A stretch of DNA of 6,636 bases from contig JAFYPY010000140.1 in NCBI GenBank assembly GCA_017547345.1, positions 1 to 6,636 on the forward strand, written 5' to 3'. This stretch comes from Bacillota bacterium (lineage in GTDB: Bacteria; Bacillota_A; Clostridia; Peptostreptococcales; Anaerovoracaceae). A program made the position numbers and the translations under genes. The notes under the pieces are model-generated. The model was not told the DNA's origin. It did not search any database and saw nothing but the letters and a program-made list of their open reading frames with translations. This document shows positions 1-6,372 of the stretch, one piece after another. The number at the start of each line of letters is the position of its first letter. Within the stretch, counting starts at the first letter, position 1.

Positions 1-1550
1 AATACACCTTGAATTTTCAATAAAAGTTTTTCTTTCTTTATGGACTCATGTGTAACCCTTCGGCACAACAAAGCAGTTTCTTGGAAGTCCTTTTCAATAT
101 CGTCGATACACCCAACTCCCGACAGATACGCTGCACATTCAAAATGATGGTATAAGCTTCTATAGTCCAAATTAATCGTACCTACAACAGCCTTCTCGTC
201 ATCACTCACAAAAACCTTGGCGTGTACAAATCCCGGTGCATATTCATATATATTTACACCAGATTCAAGGAGCGCCTTATAGTGAGTTTTCGCTAAAGCA
301 TATGGATTCCTTTTATCAGGGATTCCTGGTAAGATTATCGATACTTCTACGCCTCTTTCTGCCGCAAACTTAATAGCAGTCTCCATTTCCTCATCGAGAA
401 TCAAATAAGGTGTCATTATATGCACATATTTATGTGATCTGTTTAATATGTCCATATATACTCTTTCGCCGAGTTTGTCATCATCTAAAGGACAATCTCC
501 ATAAGGAATTACAAAGCCTTCTGTTTCTTCAGCTTTTGTATCGAAAGATAAATATTTTTTGTACTCATCAAAATCTTCGTTTTTGCTGTCGATACTCCAC
601 ATTTGTAGAAACATCAATGTAAAGCTTTTTACCGCCTCGCCTTTTAGCATTATCGCTGTGTCTTTCCAATGCCCAAAACGTGAAGTTTCGTTTATATACT
701 CGTCAGCAAGATTTATTCCTCCCGTAAACGCCGTATGTCCGTCTATCACTAGCACCTTGCGGTGGTCTCTATAATTATAATGGGTTGATACGAATGGTTT
801 TGCCGGAGCAAAAACCTTGCTTTTGATTCCAAGTTTAGCAAGCCTTTGCGTATAGTCAGTTGGGAGTGTTGTATATTCACAAGTTCCGTCATACATGACA
901 CGTACTTCAACACCTTCGTCCACCTTTTGAGATAAAATTTTAAGAACTTGCCCCCACATTATGCCTTCGTCCAGAATAAAATACTCAAGAAAAATAAAGT
1001 GTTTTGCTTCTTTAAGCTGCTTGAGCAATTCTTCAAACTTCGCTTCGCCCGAAGGCAAATACTTCACAGATGTGTTATCATATACAGGATAGCATCCACT
1101 GCGATTAATATAGCGAGCAAGAGAAACAGTCTCAGGCCTATTTTCTTTAAGTCTCTCAACTACTTCTTCATCTTGAGAAATAAAGGCATCGGTTTCTTTA
1201 ATCACATGCTCCATCCTCTTTTTTAAGGCTCTGTGTCCAATGTCACTCTTTGTATACCATAGAAACGCTGCACCAAGAAGAGGAAATAGCATTATCAATA
1301 TAAGCCATGTGATTTTAGCCGATGGATTCATCTTTGCATTTATCAAGTAAAGCACCATCCCCACTGTAAATACCGCCATCAAACCGGCATATTCAGGATA
1401 GAAGTCATTTAGCCATACGACCATCGAAATCATAATGAAGATTTCAATCCAAATAAGGATTGTCACTATGCCGATACGGCTGAACAAAAGCCTTAGAAGG
1501 CCCCTTTTACCTTTTTTTAATAATCTAATCCCTCTGTTATTTTTTTCCAT
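1..1550 (-). CDS. cls: Cardiolipin synthase (phospholipase D superfamily), 3' end beyond window
   Basis: Membrane enzyme that makes cardiolipin, classically by joining two phosphatidylglycerol molecules and releasing glycerol. I translated 516 residues from the ATG at 1550, with no stop before the window edge. A basic N-terminus precedes hydrophobic segments at about residues 26-47, 55-71 and 81-99, the usual membrane anchor of Gram-positive Cls. Two phospholipase D HKD motifs follow: HRKVLVID (263-270, then TGGINLADEY) and HAKVFVSD (443-450, then GTINLDYRS). Both keep His, Lys and Asp, so the enzyme should be active. Family proteins are about 480-520 residues, so probably only a short C-terminal tail is missing. 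The start has a GGGGA-like SD 5-9 bases upstream. It lies 19 bp after the YitT gene with no terminator between, so it is probably the distal gene of that operon. The family call is firm; specificity among Cls paralogues is not resolved. Confidence 0.95.
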   Translation of the reverse strand, partial: MEKNNRGIRLLKKGKRGLLRLLFSRIGIVTILIWIEIFIMISMVVWLNDFYPEYAGLMAVFTVGMVLYLINAKMNPSAKITWLILIMLFPLLGAAFLWYTKSDIGHRALKKRMEHVIKETDAFISQDEEVVERLKENRPETVSLARYINRSGCYPVYDNTSVKYLPSGEAKFEELLKQLKEAKHFIFLEYFILDEGIMWGQVLKILSQKVDEGVEVRVMYDGTCEYTTLPTDYTQRLAKLGIKSKVFAPAKPFVSTHYNYRDHRKVLVIDGHTAFTGGINLADEYINETSRFGHWKDTAIMLKGEAVKSFTLMFLQMWSIDSKNEDFDEYKKYLSFDTKAEETEGFVIPYGDCPLDDDKLGERVYMDILNRSHKYVHIMTPYLILDEEMETAIKFAAERGVEVSIILPGIPDKRNPYALAKTHYKALLESGVNIYEYAPGFVHAKVFVSDDEKAVVGTINLDYRSLYHHFECAAYLSGVGCIDDIEKDFQETALLCRRVTHESIKKEKLLLKIQGV

Positions 1551-1569
1551 AACATTCCCCTAAAATTTA

Positions 1570-2427
1570 TTATCTGCTAATGGAAAATCCCTTTCCTTTT
1601 ACCTGACTGATTCTTGTGACAATCATGAAGCATTCAGGGTCTATTTCGTGAACTACTCTTTCTAATTTAGGCAATTCTCTGTTGGAAATAACGCTTAAAA
1701 CAATCTGCTTTTTCTCGCGCATATATCCACTCTCCCCATCTAAAAGAGTCGCACCTCTATCCACAATGTTTAGAATTGCATCACAAATTTCGTCCGTTTT
1801 TTCGCTAATAATCTTTACCTCTGTTTTAGTTGTTCCAAGCATTAGTACTGCATCCAGCACTCTTGCAAAGAGGAATACCATAACAAGACCATATAATACG
1901 TTCTCTACAGGTCTATACAAAAGCTGGCTTCCTAATATAAAAAAGTCCATAGTATTCATGGTAACTGAAACCGGCAGATGGAAATACTTTCTAACCACAA
2001 TAGGCGGTATATCAAGTCCACCCGTAGATGCGCCTGCTCTAATAAGAATTCCAAGCCCCATTCCAAGAAAAACTGCAGCAAATAGGATGCACAAAATTTT
2101 ATCATCTGTAAGTCTATAGCCACCGATGAGCTGTTCTAAGATCTCTAAAAAGGCTGGATAAAGGAACGAACTAGCCAAAGTAGTGACAACAAATTTTTTG
2201 CCTAGTGCAAAATATCCAAGCACAAGCATCGCCATATTTATAATAAATACAACATAAGACATAGGAATATTCAGATAGTATTCTACCGTCATCGCAAGAC
2301 CTGTAGTACTGCTTGCAGCAATTCCCGCAGGTTCAAGGAATAGCTTAATCCCCACTGCACATATGAAGTTTCCTAGGATTACGGCTAAAATATTTGTAAT
2401 CCATGAGTTTTTTCTTTGTGTTTTCAT
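1570..2427 (-). CDS. YitT family membrane protein (DUF161 + DUF2179)
   Basis: Integral membrane protein of the YitT family, common in Firmicutes in several copies; no biochemical function is firmly established, so none is assigned. The 285 residues match the usual family length. Hydrophobic segments lie at about 11-30, 56-75, 80-97, 111-130, 157-172 and 177-197, making the membrane domain. Family landmarks include the PAGIAASSTTGLA loop (33-45) and GASTGGLDI (132-140). The soluble C-terminal DUF2179 domain covers about 203-282, with DRGATLLDGESGY (223-235) and a final VTRISQVKGKGF (270-281). The ATG is the only good start, but its SD is poor: the nearest purine-rich run, TAAGG, lies over the upstream stop codon, about 15 bases away. 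Translation may therefore be coupled to the CoA-transferase gene that ends 17 bp upstream. cls follows after 19 bp. Confidence 0.92.
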   Translation of the reverse strand: MKTQRKNSWITNILAVILGNFICAVGIKLFLEPAGIAASSTTGLAMTVEYYLNIPMSYVVFIINMAMLVLGYFALGKKFVVTTLASSFLYPAFLEILEQLIGGYRLTDDKILCILFAAVFLGMGLGILIRAGASTGGLDIPPIVVRKYFHLPVSVTMNTMDFFILGSQLLYRPVENVLYGLVMVFLFARVLDAVLMLGTTKTEVKIISEKTDEICDAILNIVDRGATLLDGESGYMREKKQIVLSVISNRELPKLERVVHEIDPECFMIVTRISQVKGKGFSISR

Positions 2428-2444
2428 ATTTATCTAACCATACC

Positions 2445-3623
2445 TTACTTAAATACGCCCTTAGCTTCTAGTTCTTCATAACTTAGGCCAAGTTTTCCAA
2501 CAATTTCTGCGGTATGATATCCGGCCGGATACCCCGCATATTCATATTGGCAAGGACACTCACTCATTTTTATTGCTGTTGCAAGCTGTTTTACACTCTT
2601 TTCAGGAGATAATGGCATTTTTACATCCACTACCATCTGGCGTTCTTTAATATGCTCATCTGAAAGCAAAGCTTCCTTTAGACTTAAAACAGGTTCAACG
2701 CAAGCATCGAATTCAGAAAACCTTTTTATCCATTGTTCCTGAGTCTTTGTTTTGAATATTCCTTTTATTTCTCCCTTAATTGATTCTATTTCTTCGGGCC
2801 AAACCGTTTTTTCAATCAAATCTTCTCTTTCGATAGCCATACAGAATCTTTGCCAAAATTGTGGTTCCAAGGAACCGACGCTCATATATTTTTTATCTTT
2901 AGTCTGATAAAAATCATACATGCAACCTCCGTTAAGCCTTTCGGCTTCTACCCTTGGTTCTTCTCCTGACACCAGGAAACTAGCTCCATCGATGCTATTG
3001 AAAGGTACGCAGCCATCCATCATCGAGATATCTATGTACTGCCCTTTTCCAGTATTTTTCCTGTAATTGACTGCAGCTAAAATTCCCACGACTGAATTAA
3101 GAGATCCTGCAGCAATGTCTGCCACTTGGAAATTCATTAGAGATGGACCAGTTTCTTTTCGTCCTGCGTGAGAAATCATGCCACTTCTAGCCATATAATT
3201 TATGTCATGCCCTGCTGCATTTCTAAGTGGGCCCGTCTGACCATAGCCTGTAAGCGAACAGTATATAAGTCTCGGATTAACCTTTTTTAGTTCGTCATAC
3301 CCTAAGCCCAACTTATCCATTACACCGGGTCTAAATTGCTCAATTATAATATCGTATTCTTTTACCAGCTGTCTAACTACGTCTTTGCCCGCCTCTGTCT
3401 TGAGGTTTAGGAACATACTCTTCTTGTTTCTTCCAAGCCAAGCTTGACATGCTGATGTGTTTGTGCCTTCAATGAACGGTGGATAATCCGTTACAATATC
3501 AGGTTTACTTGCCGAGCTAATTTTCAAAACTTCTGCCCCCATATCTGCAAGCATCAATGTGGCATATGGTCCCGGCAATAAAGTGGTAAAATCCAGTATT
3601 TTCAAGTCGCTCAATGCGCCCAT
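2445..3623 (-). CDS. CaiB/BaiF (class III) CoA-transferase family enzyme, alpha-methylacyl-CoA racemase-like
   Basis: Cytoplasmic enzyme of the class III CoA-transferase fold, 392 residues. The family contains CoA transferases, which move CoA between acids through a catalytic Asp, and alpha-methylacyl-CoA racemases, which use a His/Asp pair. Landmarks: N-terminal LSDLKILDFTTLLPGPY (4-20), RPGVMDKLGLGY (98-109), GYGQTGP (126-132), GHDINY (138-143), VADIAAG (167-173) and SLEPQFW (251-257). H139, D169 and E253 show nearly the spacing I recall for racemase residues H126, D156 and E241 of the mycobacterial enzyme, so a racemase is as plausible as a transferase. Substrate is unknown. The start is set at 3623: AGGAGA lies 5 bases upstream and the family N-terminus begins there. 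An in-frame ATG at 3680 would add 19 residues encoded next to the tsf terminator. First gene of a probable operon with the YitT and cls genes. Confidence 0.88.
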   Translation of the reverse strand: MGALSDLKILDFTTLLPGPYATLMLADMGAEVLKISSASKPDIVTDYPPFIEGTNTSACQAWLGRNKKSMFLNLKTEAGKDVVRQLVKEYDIIIEQFRPGVMDKLGLGYDELKKVNPRLIYCSLTGYGQTGPLRNAAGHDINYMARSGMISHAGRKETGPSLMNFQVADIAAGSLNSVVGILAAVNYRKNTGKGQYIDISMMDGCVPFNSIDGASFLVSGEEPRVEAERLNGGCMYDFYQTKDKKYMSVGSLEPQFWQRFCMAIEREDLIEKTVWPEEIESIKGEIKGIFKTKTQEQWIKRFSEFDACVEPVLSLKEALLSDEHIKERQMVVDVKMPLSPEKSVKQLATAIKMSECPCQYEYAGYPAGYHTAEIVGKLGLSYEELEAKGVFK

Positions 3624-3628
3624 AGTGT

Positions 3629-3634
3629 TCTCCT
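3629..3634 (-). promoter_or_regulatory. Ribosome binding site setting the CoA-transferase start
   Basis: On the minus strand AGGAGA is followed by ACACT and the ATG at 3623, a 5-base spacer. The upstream in-frame ATG at 3680 lies at the U-tract of the tsf terminator and has only terminator stem before it, so 3623 is the better start. Confidence 0.85.
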
Positions 3635-3670
3635 CATATGCTTCTAATATAAAAAGCAAAATATAAATTA

Positions 3671-3704
3671 TAAAAAACAACCCCTCGGAGGAGTCTCCAA
3701 GGGG
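3671..3704 (-). terminator. Rho-independent terminator of the rpsB-tsf operon
   Basis: On the minus strand, CCCCTTGGAG (3704-3695) pairs with CTCCGAGGGG (3690-3681) around an ACTC loop, giving a 10-bp stem with one U.G wobble. A U-rich tract, TTGTTTTTTA (3680-3671), follows directly. On the plus strand the wobble becomes a C/A mismatch, which supports minus-strand function. It begins 49 bases after the tsf stop codon and ends about 47 bases before the CoA-transferase start, so it separates the two operons. Confidence 0.92.
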
Positions 3705-3753
3705 AAATTTTTATTGTTTTGTCAATAAGTTCTTGCCTTGAAGCTTAAACTTA

Positions 3754-4842
3754 TTAGCCTAACTGCTTAGCTACTTCTTCAGCAAAGTTTTCTTCTTTCT
3801 TTTCGATACCTTCGCCTACTTCGAAACGAACTACCTTAGAGATAGAAAGTTCCTTGCTTACAGAACCTAAGTACTGAGCAACAGTCTGCTTACCGTCTTC
3901 TGCTCTAACATAAGTCTGGTCTAATAGACAGATATCCTTTAGCTGCTTGGAAACTCTACCGTCAACAAGTCCAGTAAAGATCTTGTTTTCGGAGATTGTA
4001 GCCTTGTCAGCAACAGCAAGACCAGCAAGCTTAGCCTTTGCATCTTCGGATAAGAAGTTAGGTAAGTAGTTGAAGTTGAAGCCCTTGTCAGCTCTCTTTT
4101 CAGCTAAGATTTCAACGTCTTCAGCTGCCCAAACACCTTCAACAGCCTTGTCTAATAAAGCGTTTAGAATTGGCTTAGGTAAGGAGAATGGATCGTTTAA
4201 TGCGCTTTCAAGAGTGATATCGTGCATCTTAGCTAGTTCTTCTGCAGAGATGTCGTTTCTGCTTACGAACTGAGGGTTCATTGCTGCAATCTGCATAGCA
4301 ACGTTTGTTAAAGCTTCCTTAACAGCGTCTGTAGCTTCGCCTGTACCAGCAACGATAGCACCGATTCTACCACCACCGTGAACGTAAGAAGTAACAACAT
4401 CGCCTGTTACCTTTTCAATTCTTCTGATGGATAGGTTTTCACCGATTCTAGCAATCTTAGCAGTTAAAGCTTCTTCAACTGTAACGCCTTCAAATGCCAT
4501 AGCCTTGAATGCTTCGATATCGTTGGATTCAGCTGTTAATGCAAGCTTTGCAAGATTTTCTACGAATTCTACGAATTCTTCGTTCTTGGAAACGAAGTCT
4601 GTTTCTGAGTTAACTTCAACGATAGCAACAGTCTTGTTATCTTCAGCGAAAGCAATCTTAACTAGACCTTCAGCAGCTACTCTACCTGCCTTCTTTGCAG
4701 CCTTAGCAAGACCCTTTTCTCTTAAGTAGTCAACTGCAGCTTCCATGTTACCGTCTGTTTCAACAAGAGCCTTCTTGCAGTCCATCATGCCTGCGCCAGT
4801 CATTTCTCTTAATTCTTTTACCATTTGTGCAGTTACTGCCAT
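3754..4842 (-). CDS. tsf: Translation elongation factor Ts (EF-Ts), with enlarged coiled-coil region
   Basis: Guanine nucleotide exchange factor that releases GDP from EF-Tu so that it can bind GTP and aminoacyl-tRNA again; cytoplasmic. The N-terminal UBA-like domain (about 1-45) carries the signature LREMTGAGMMDCKKAL (11-26). The EF-Tu-contacting TDFV motif is at 81-84 (D82 and F83 correspond to E. coli D80 and F81), followed by IGENLSIRR (133-141), HGGGRIG (155-161) and a terminal RFEVGEGIEKK (339-349). At 362 residues it is clearly longer than E. coli EF-Ts (283 residues) or the roughly 290-310 usual in Firmicutes. The extra length lies at about 217-290, within the stretch that forms the coiled-coil hairpin in E. 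coli. AGGAGG at 4851-4856, 8 bases from the ATG, fixes the start. rpsB lies 43 bp upstream in the same operon and a terminator follows. Confidence 0.97.
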   Translation of the reverse strand: MAVTAQMVKELREMTGAGMMDCKKALVETDGNMEAAVDYLREKGLAKAAKKAGRVAAEGLVKIAFAEDNKTVAIVEVNSETDFVSKNEEFVEFVENLAKLALTAESNDIEAFKAMAFEGVTVEEALTAKIARIGENLSIRRIEKVTGDVVTSYVHGGGRIGAIVAGTGEATDAVKEALTNVAMQIAAMNPQFVSRNDISAEELAKMHDITLESALNDPFSLPKPILNALLDKAVEGVWAAEDVEILAEKRADKGFNFNYLPNFLSEDAKAKLAGLAVADKATISENKIFTGLVDGRVSKQLKDICLLDQTYVRAEDGKQTVAQYLGSVSKELSISKVVRFEVGEGIEKKEENFAEEVAKQLG

Positions 4843-4885
4843 TTTAGTGTCCTCCTGATTATTCTTTAGAATAAATTATTACTAA

Positions 4886-5626
4886 TTATTCAGCGTCTAC
4901 TGTTTCTTCTACTACAGCTTCAGCTTCTGCTTCTGCAAAGCTTTCGCCCTGGTTAGCTTCGATAACAGCGTCTGCCATTCTGCCAGCGATTAACTTAACT
5001 GCTCTGATAGCATCATCGTTAGCAGGGATTACGTAATCAACGTCATCAGGGTCACAGTTAGTATCAACGATACCGATTACTGGGATACCTAAAATTCTTG
5101 CTTCCTTGATTGCAAGTCTTTCCTTCTTAGGGTCAACAACAAAGATTGCTGCAGGCATTCCTGGCATATCCTTGATACCGCCTAAGTACTTTTCTAACTT
5201 TTCCATTTCGCCTCTAAGCTTGATTACTTCCTTCTTAGCAAGCTTTTCGAAAGTTCCGTCTTCTTCCATAGTGTGGATTTCAGCTAATCTCTTGATTCTC
5301 TGGGAGATTGTCTTGTGGTTAGTAAGCATACCACCTAACCATCTTTCGCTTACATAGTACTGTCCACATCTGTTAGCTTCGTCCATGATAGCCTGCTGAG
5401 CCTGCTTCTTTGTACCTACGAAAAGGATAGGTCTGCCAGTTTCAGCAACTGTTCTCATGAATTCGTAAGCTTCTTCAATCTTCTTTACAGTCTTCTGAAG
5501 GTCGATAATGTAGATACCGTTTCTTTCTGTAAAGATGTAAGGAGCCATCTTAGGGTTCCATCTTCTTGTCTGGTGACCAAAGTGTACACCAGCTTCTAGT
5601 AACTGTTTCATTGAAATTACTGCCAT
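4886..5626 (-). CDS. rpsB: 30S ribosomal protein S2
   Basis: Small-subunit ribosomal protein, one of the last to join the 30S particle; with S1 it supports mRNA binding. The 246-residue product is of normal length. Conserved segments are [20 protein letters not shown] (6-25), [11 protein letters not shown] (36-46), [10 protein letters not shown] (69-78), RWLGGMLTN (95-103), the central coiled-coil helices (about 104-148) and [20 protein letters not shown] (182-201). An acidic, Ala/Glu-rich tail covers about 228-246. The start at 5626 is set by AGGAGG at 5635-5640 and by the family N-terminus [14 protein letters not shown] longer in-frame reading from a GTG at 5674 would run through the SD and is rejected. 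First gene of the rpsB-tsf operon; in several bacteria S2 represses this operon through its 5' leader, and a structured leader is present here. Confidence 0.98.
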   Translation of the reverse strand: MAVISMKQLLEAGVHFGHQTRRWNPKMAPYIFTERNGIYIIDLQKTVKKIEEAYEFMRTVAETGRPILFVGTKKQAQQAIMDEANRCGQYYVSERWLGGMLTNHKTISQRIKRLAEIHTMEEDGTFEKLAKKEVIKLRGEMEKLEKYLGGIKDMPGMPAAIFVVDPKKERLAIKEARILGIPVIGIVDTNCDPDDVDYVIPANDDAIRAVKLIAGRMADAVIEANQGESFAEAEAEAVVEETVDAE

Positions 5627-5808
5627 TTTTAATTCCTCCTGGTTTCTTTCTTCCACTGAGCCATGAGCAAACACCGCTTGCGAAAAGCCCTCTACGGGGG
5701 CCTTCTTAAAGCACCCTTATTTCAGGGAATCGCGGCAACCATAGCCGGTCTCAGTGTGATTTATAATAACTAATTTCGTGGTTGCCACCTTATGGGCGAT
5801 ATACCACC
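5627..5808 (-). promoter_or_regulatory. Structured 5' leader of rpsB-tsf, candidate autoregulatory RNA
   Basis: About 180 nt separate the predicted transcription start from the rpsB ATG. Pairings seen by eye on the minus-strand RNA: CACUGAG (5756-5750) with CUCAGUG (5660-5654), a 7-bp closing stem ending shortly before the SD. Inside it are AAGGCCC/GGGCUUU around CCGUAGA (about 5683-5703), GCAAGC/GUUUGC around GGU (about 5667-5681), and CCCU/AGGG. Nearer the 5' end, GUGGCAACCA (5788-5779) can pair with UGGUUGCCGC (5741-5732) over 10 bp. Alternatively it can fold locally as GUGG-CAA-CCAC (5788-5778). S2 autoregulation through a leader is known in enterobacteria; whether this leader does the same is inference. 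No folding program or Rfam search was run. Confidence 0.55.
5635..5640 (-). promoter_or_regulatory. Ribosome binding site deciding the rpsB start
   Basis: AGGAGG on the minus strand with an 8-base spacer (AATTAAAA) to the ATG at 5626. It overrides the longer reading from the GTG at 5674. The 3' strand of the leader's 7-bp closing stem (5654-5660) ends about 13 bases upstream of it. Confidence 0.9.
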
Positions 5809-5813
5809 CAAAT

Positions 5814-5842
5814 ACTATACACTAAAAGTATTGGAATTGCAA
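5814..5842 (-). promoter_or_regulatory. Sigma-A-type promoter for rpsB-tsf
   Basis: On the minus strand, -35 TTGCAA (5842-5837) and -10 TATAGT (5819-5814) are separated by exactly 17 bp. The -35 matches consensus at 4 of 6 positions and the -10 at 5 of 6. The predicted start is near 5807. The -35 box begins only 7 bases after the stop codon of the LytTR gene, so the promoter fills nearly all of the space before the leader. Confidence 0.75.
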
Positions 5843-5849
5843 GGCTTTT

Positions 5850-6179
5850 TTATAATAAATTCCTGATATATGCAGTATATTTTTGTTTGGTTTTGATGTA
5901 GCTTTCTCTCGCTAATTGTAGCCTTGTCCCATCTACAAATGTAATGATTTGATTCTCAACTCTCACTATCTTGTCTAGGTTTATTACTAGCTTCTTCAGA
6001 GCATGAAAAAATCGTTCATCTAAAACCTTCTCTAAATTCTCTATCCTCTCATAATATATGTAAGTCTCATCCGGCGTTATTATCGCCAGCTTTCTCTGTC
6101 TCTGTTCAAAATATAATACTTCATCTAAACTTATTATCCTACTATATCCTCTTGTTACTATAGGTATATAGGTAGCCAT
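5850..6179 (-). CDS. Stand-alone LytTR-domain DNA-binding regulator
   Basis: A 109-residue protein that is nearly all LytTR domain, the beta-rich DNA-binding domain of AgrA, ComE and LytR type regulators that binds paired direct repeats. Matching features are SLDEVLYFEQRQRKLAIIT (17-35), a helix around ERIENLEKVL (44-53), FFHALKKLVINLDKIVRVE (57-75) and ITFVDGTRLQLARESY (79-94). The usual F.RIHRSYLVNL segment reads FFHALKKLVINL here, so the common Arg-His-Arg is replaced although VNL-like INL is kept. No response-regulator receiver domain, membrane segment or signal peptide is present, so phosphorylation control is not evident. AGGAGG (6185-6190) lies 5 bases before the ATG. It diverges from the gene at 6373, and the shared intergenic region holds direct repeats it may bind. 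No terminator separates it from rpsB. Targets are unknown. Confidence 0.85.
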   Translation of the reverse strand: MATYIPIVTRGYSRIISLDEVLYFEQRQRKLAIITPDETYIYYERIENLEKVLDERFFHALKKLVINLDKIVRVENQIITFVDGTRLQLARESYIKTKQKYTAYIRNLL

Positions 6180-6248
6180 CTTATCCTCCTTGTCACTTGT
6201 CTCCCTAAGTCGTCATCATTGCCTAAAACGGCTTTTTTCGTTTTTATT

Positions 6249-6257
6249 AGTATAACA
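6249..6257 (-). promoter_or_regulatory. Extended -10 promoter for the LytTR gene
   Basis: The minus strand reads TGTTATACT, an extended -10 element (TGn followed by TATACT). No good -35 hexamer sits 16-18 bp upstream. A start near 6242 would give a 5' UTR of about 60 bases. A promoter without a -35 and with repeats upstream fits activator dependence, but that is inference. Confidence 0.5.
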
Positions 6258-6286
6258 TCGTCAAAAGGAGATTTTTTTAACTATCC

Positions 6287-6338
6287 TTCGACATTGTTTT
6301 CAACTTTCGACAGTATTCGTTTTTGACACAGTTTTCGG
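6287..6338. repeat. Imperfect TTYGACA direct repeats in the divergent intergenic region
   Basis: TTCGACA occurs at 6287-6293 and 6306-6312, and TTTGACA at 6322-6328. The first and third copies agree further (TTCGACATTGTTTTC against TTTGACACAGTTTTC, 12 of 15 bases). Start-to-start distances are 19 and 16 bp. The third copy overlaps the -35 box of the plus-strand promoter. The first two lie roughly 48 and 67 bp upstream of the predicted LytTR gene start. LytTR proteins usually bind two direct repeats about two helical turns apart, so these are candidate operators. The repeats are seen; the binding is inferred. Confidence 0.5.
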
Positions 6339-6352
6339 TTCAGCTGTAAAAT
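6323..6352 (+). promoter_or_regulatory. Sigma-A-type promoter for the plus-strand gene
   Basis: A perfect -35 TTGACA (6323-6328) and -10 TAAAAT (6347-6352, 5 of 6) are separated by 18 bp. The predicted start near 6359 falls at the SD, leaving a leader of only about 14 bases. The -35 overlaps the third TTYGACA repeat. Confidence 0.65.
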
Positions 6353-6358
6353 AATGTA

Positions 6359-6364
6359 AGGAGG
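6359..6364 (+). promoter_or_regulatory. Ribosome binding site fixing the plus-strand gene start
   Basis: AGGAGG followed by an 8-base spacer to the ATG at 6373. The in-frame GTG at 6364 overlaps this SD, so it cannot be the start. Confidence 0.85.
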
Positions 6365-6372
6365 TGAAGTGT

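Noticed and set aside
410..1226. Plus-strand reading frames opposite cls
   Set aside because: They overlap a well-supported cls gene with both HKD motifs, have no SD and give no recognisable protein; the same applies to plus-strand frames opposite the YitT, tsf and rpsB genes.
3624..3680. Start of the CoA-transferase at the upstream ATG (3680), giving a hydrophobic MFFIIYILLFIL lead that looks like a signal peptide
   Set aside because: This stretch is AT-rich promoter and terminator DNA with no SD; the ATG at 3623 has AGGAGA at 5 bases and begins where the cytosolic family begins.
3636..3680. Promoter for the CoA-transferase operon (TATAAT on the minus strand at about 3672-3667)
   Set aside because: TATAAT is present, but no -35 lies at 16-18 bp; the nearest TTGGAG is 22 bp away and inside the terminator stem. 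A promoter is expected here, but I cannot place it.
5627..5674. N-terminal extension of rpsB starting at the GTG at 5674
   Set aside because: It would read through the AGGAGG at 5635-5640 and add 16 residues not found in S2; [13 protein letters not shown] is the family start.
5726..5746. Tiny leader reading frame MVAAIP upstream of rpsB
   Set aside because: It has only six codons, no SD and no run of regulatory codons; it looks accidental.
5774..5806. T-box-like text on the minus strand (GGGTGG..., AAGGTGGCAACCACGAA) at the start of the rpsB leader
   Set aside because: A T-box needs a specifier stem and AG-box upstream, and a terminator with a U-tract downstream. The promoter and the LytTR gene lie directly upstream, and no terminator follows the motif, so the likeness is probably chance.
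6225..6246. Hairpin AAAACG...CGTTTT followed by T residues on the plus strand, resembling a terminator
   Set aside because: The stem is short and A/T-rich, and no plus-strand gene ends there.
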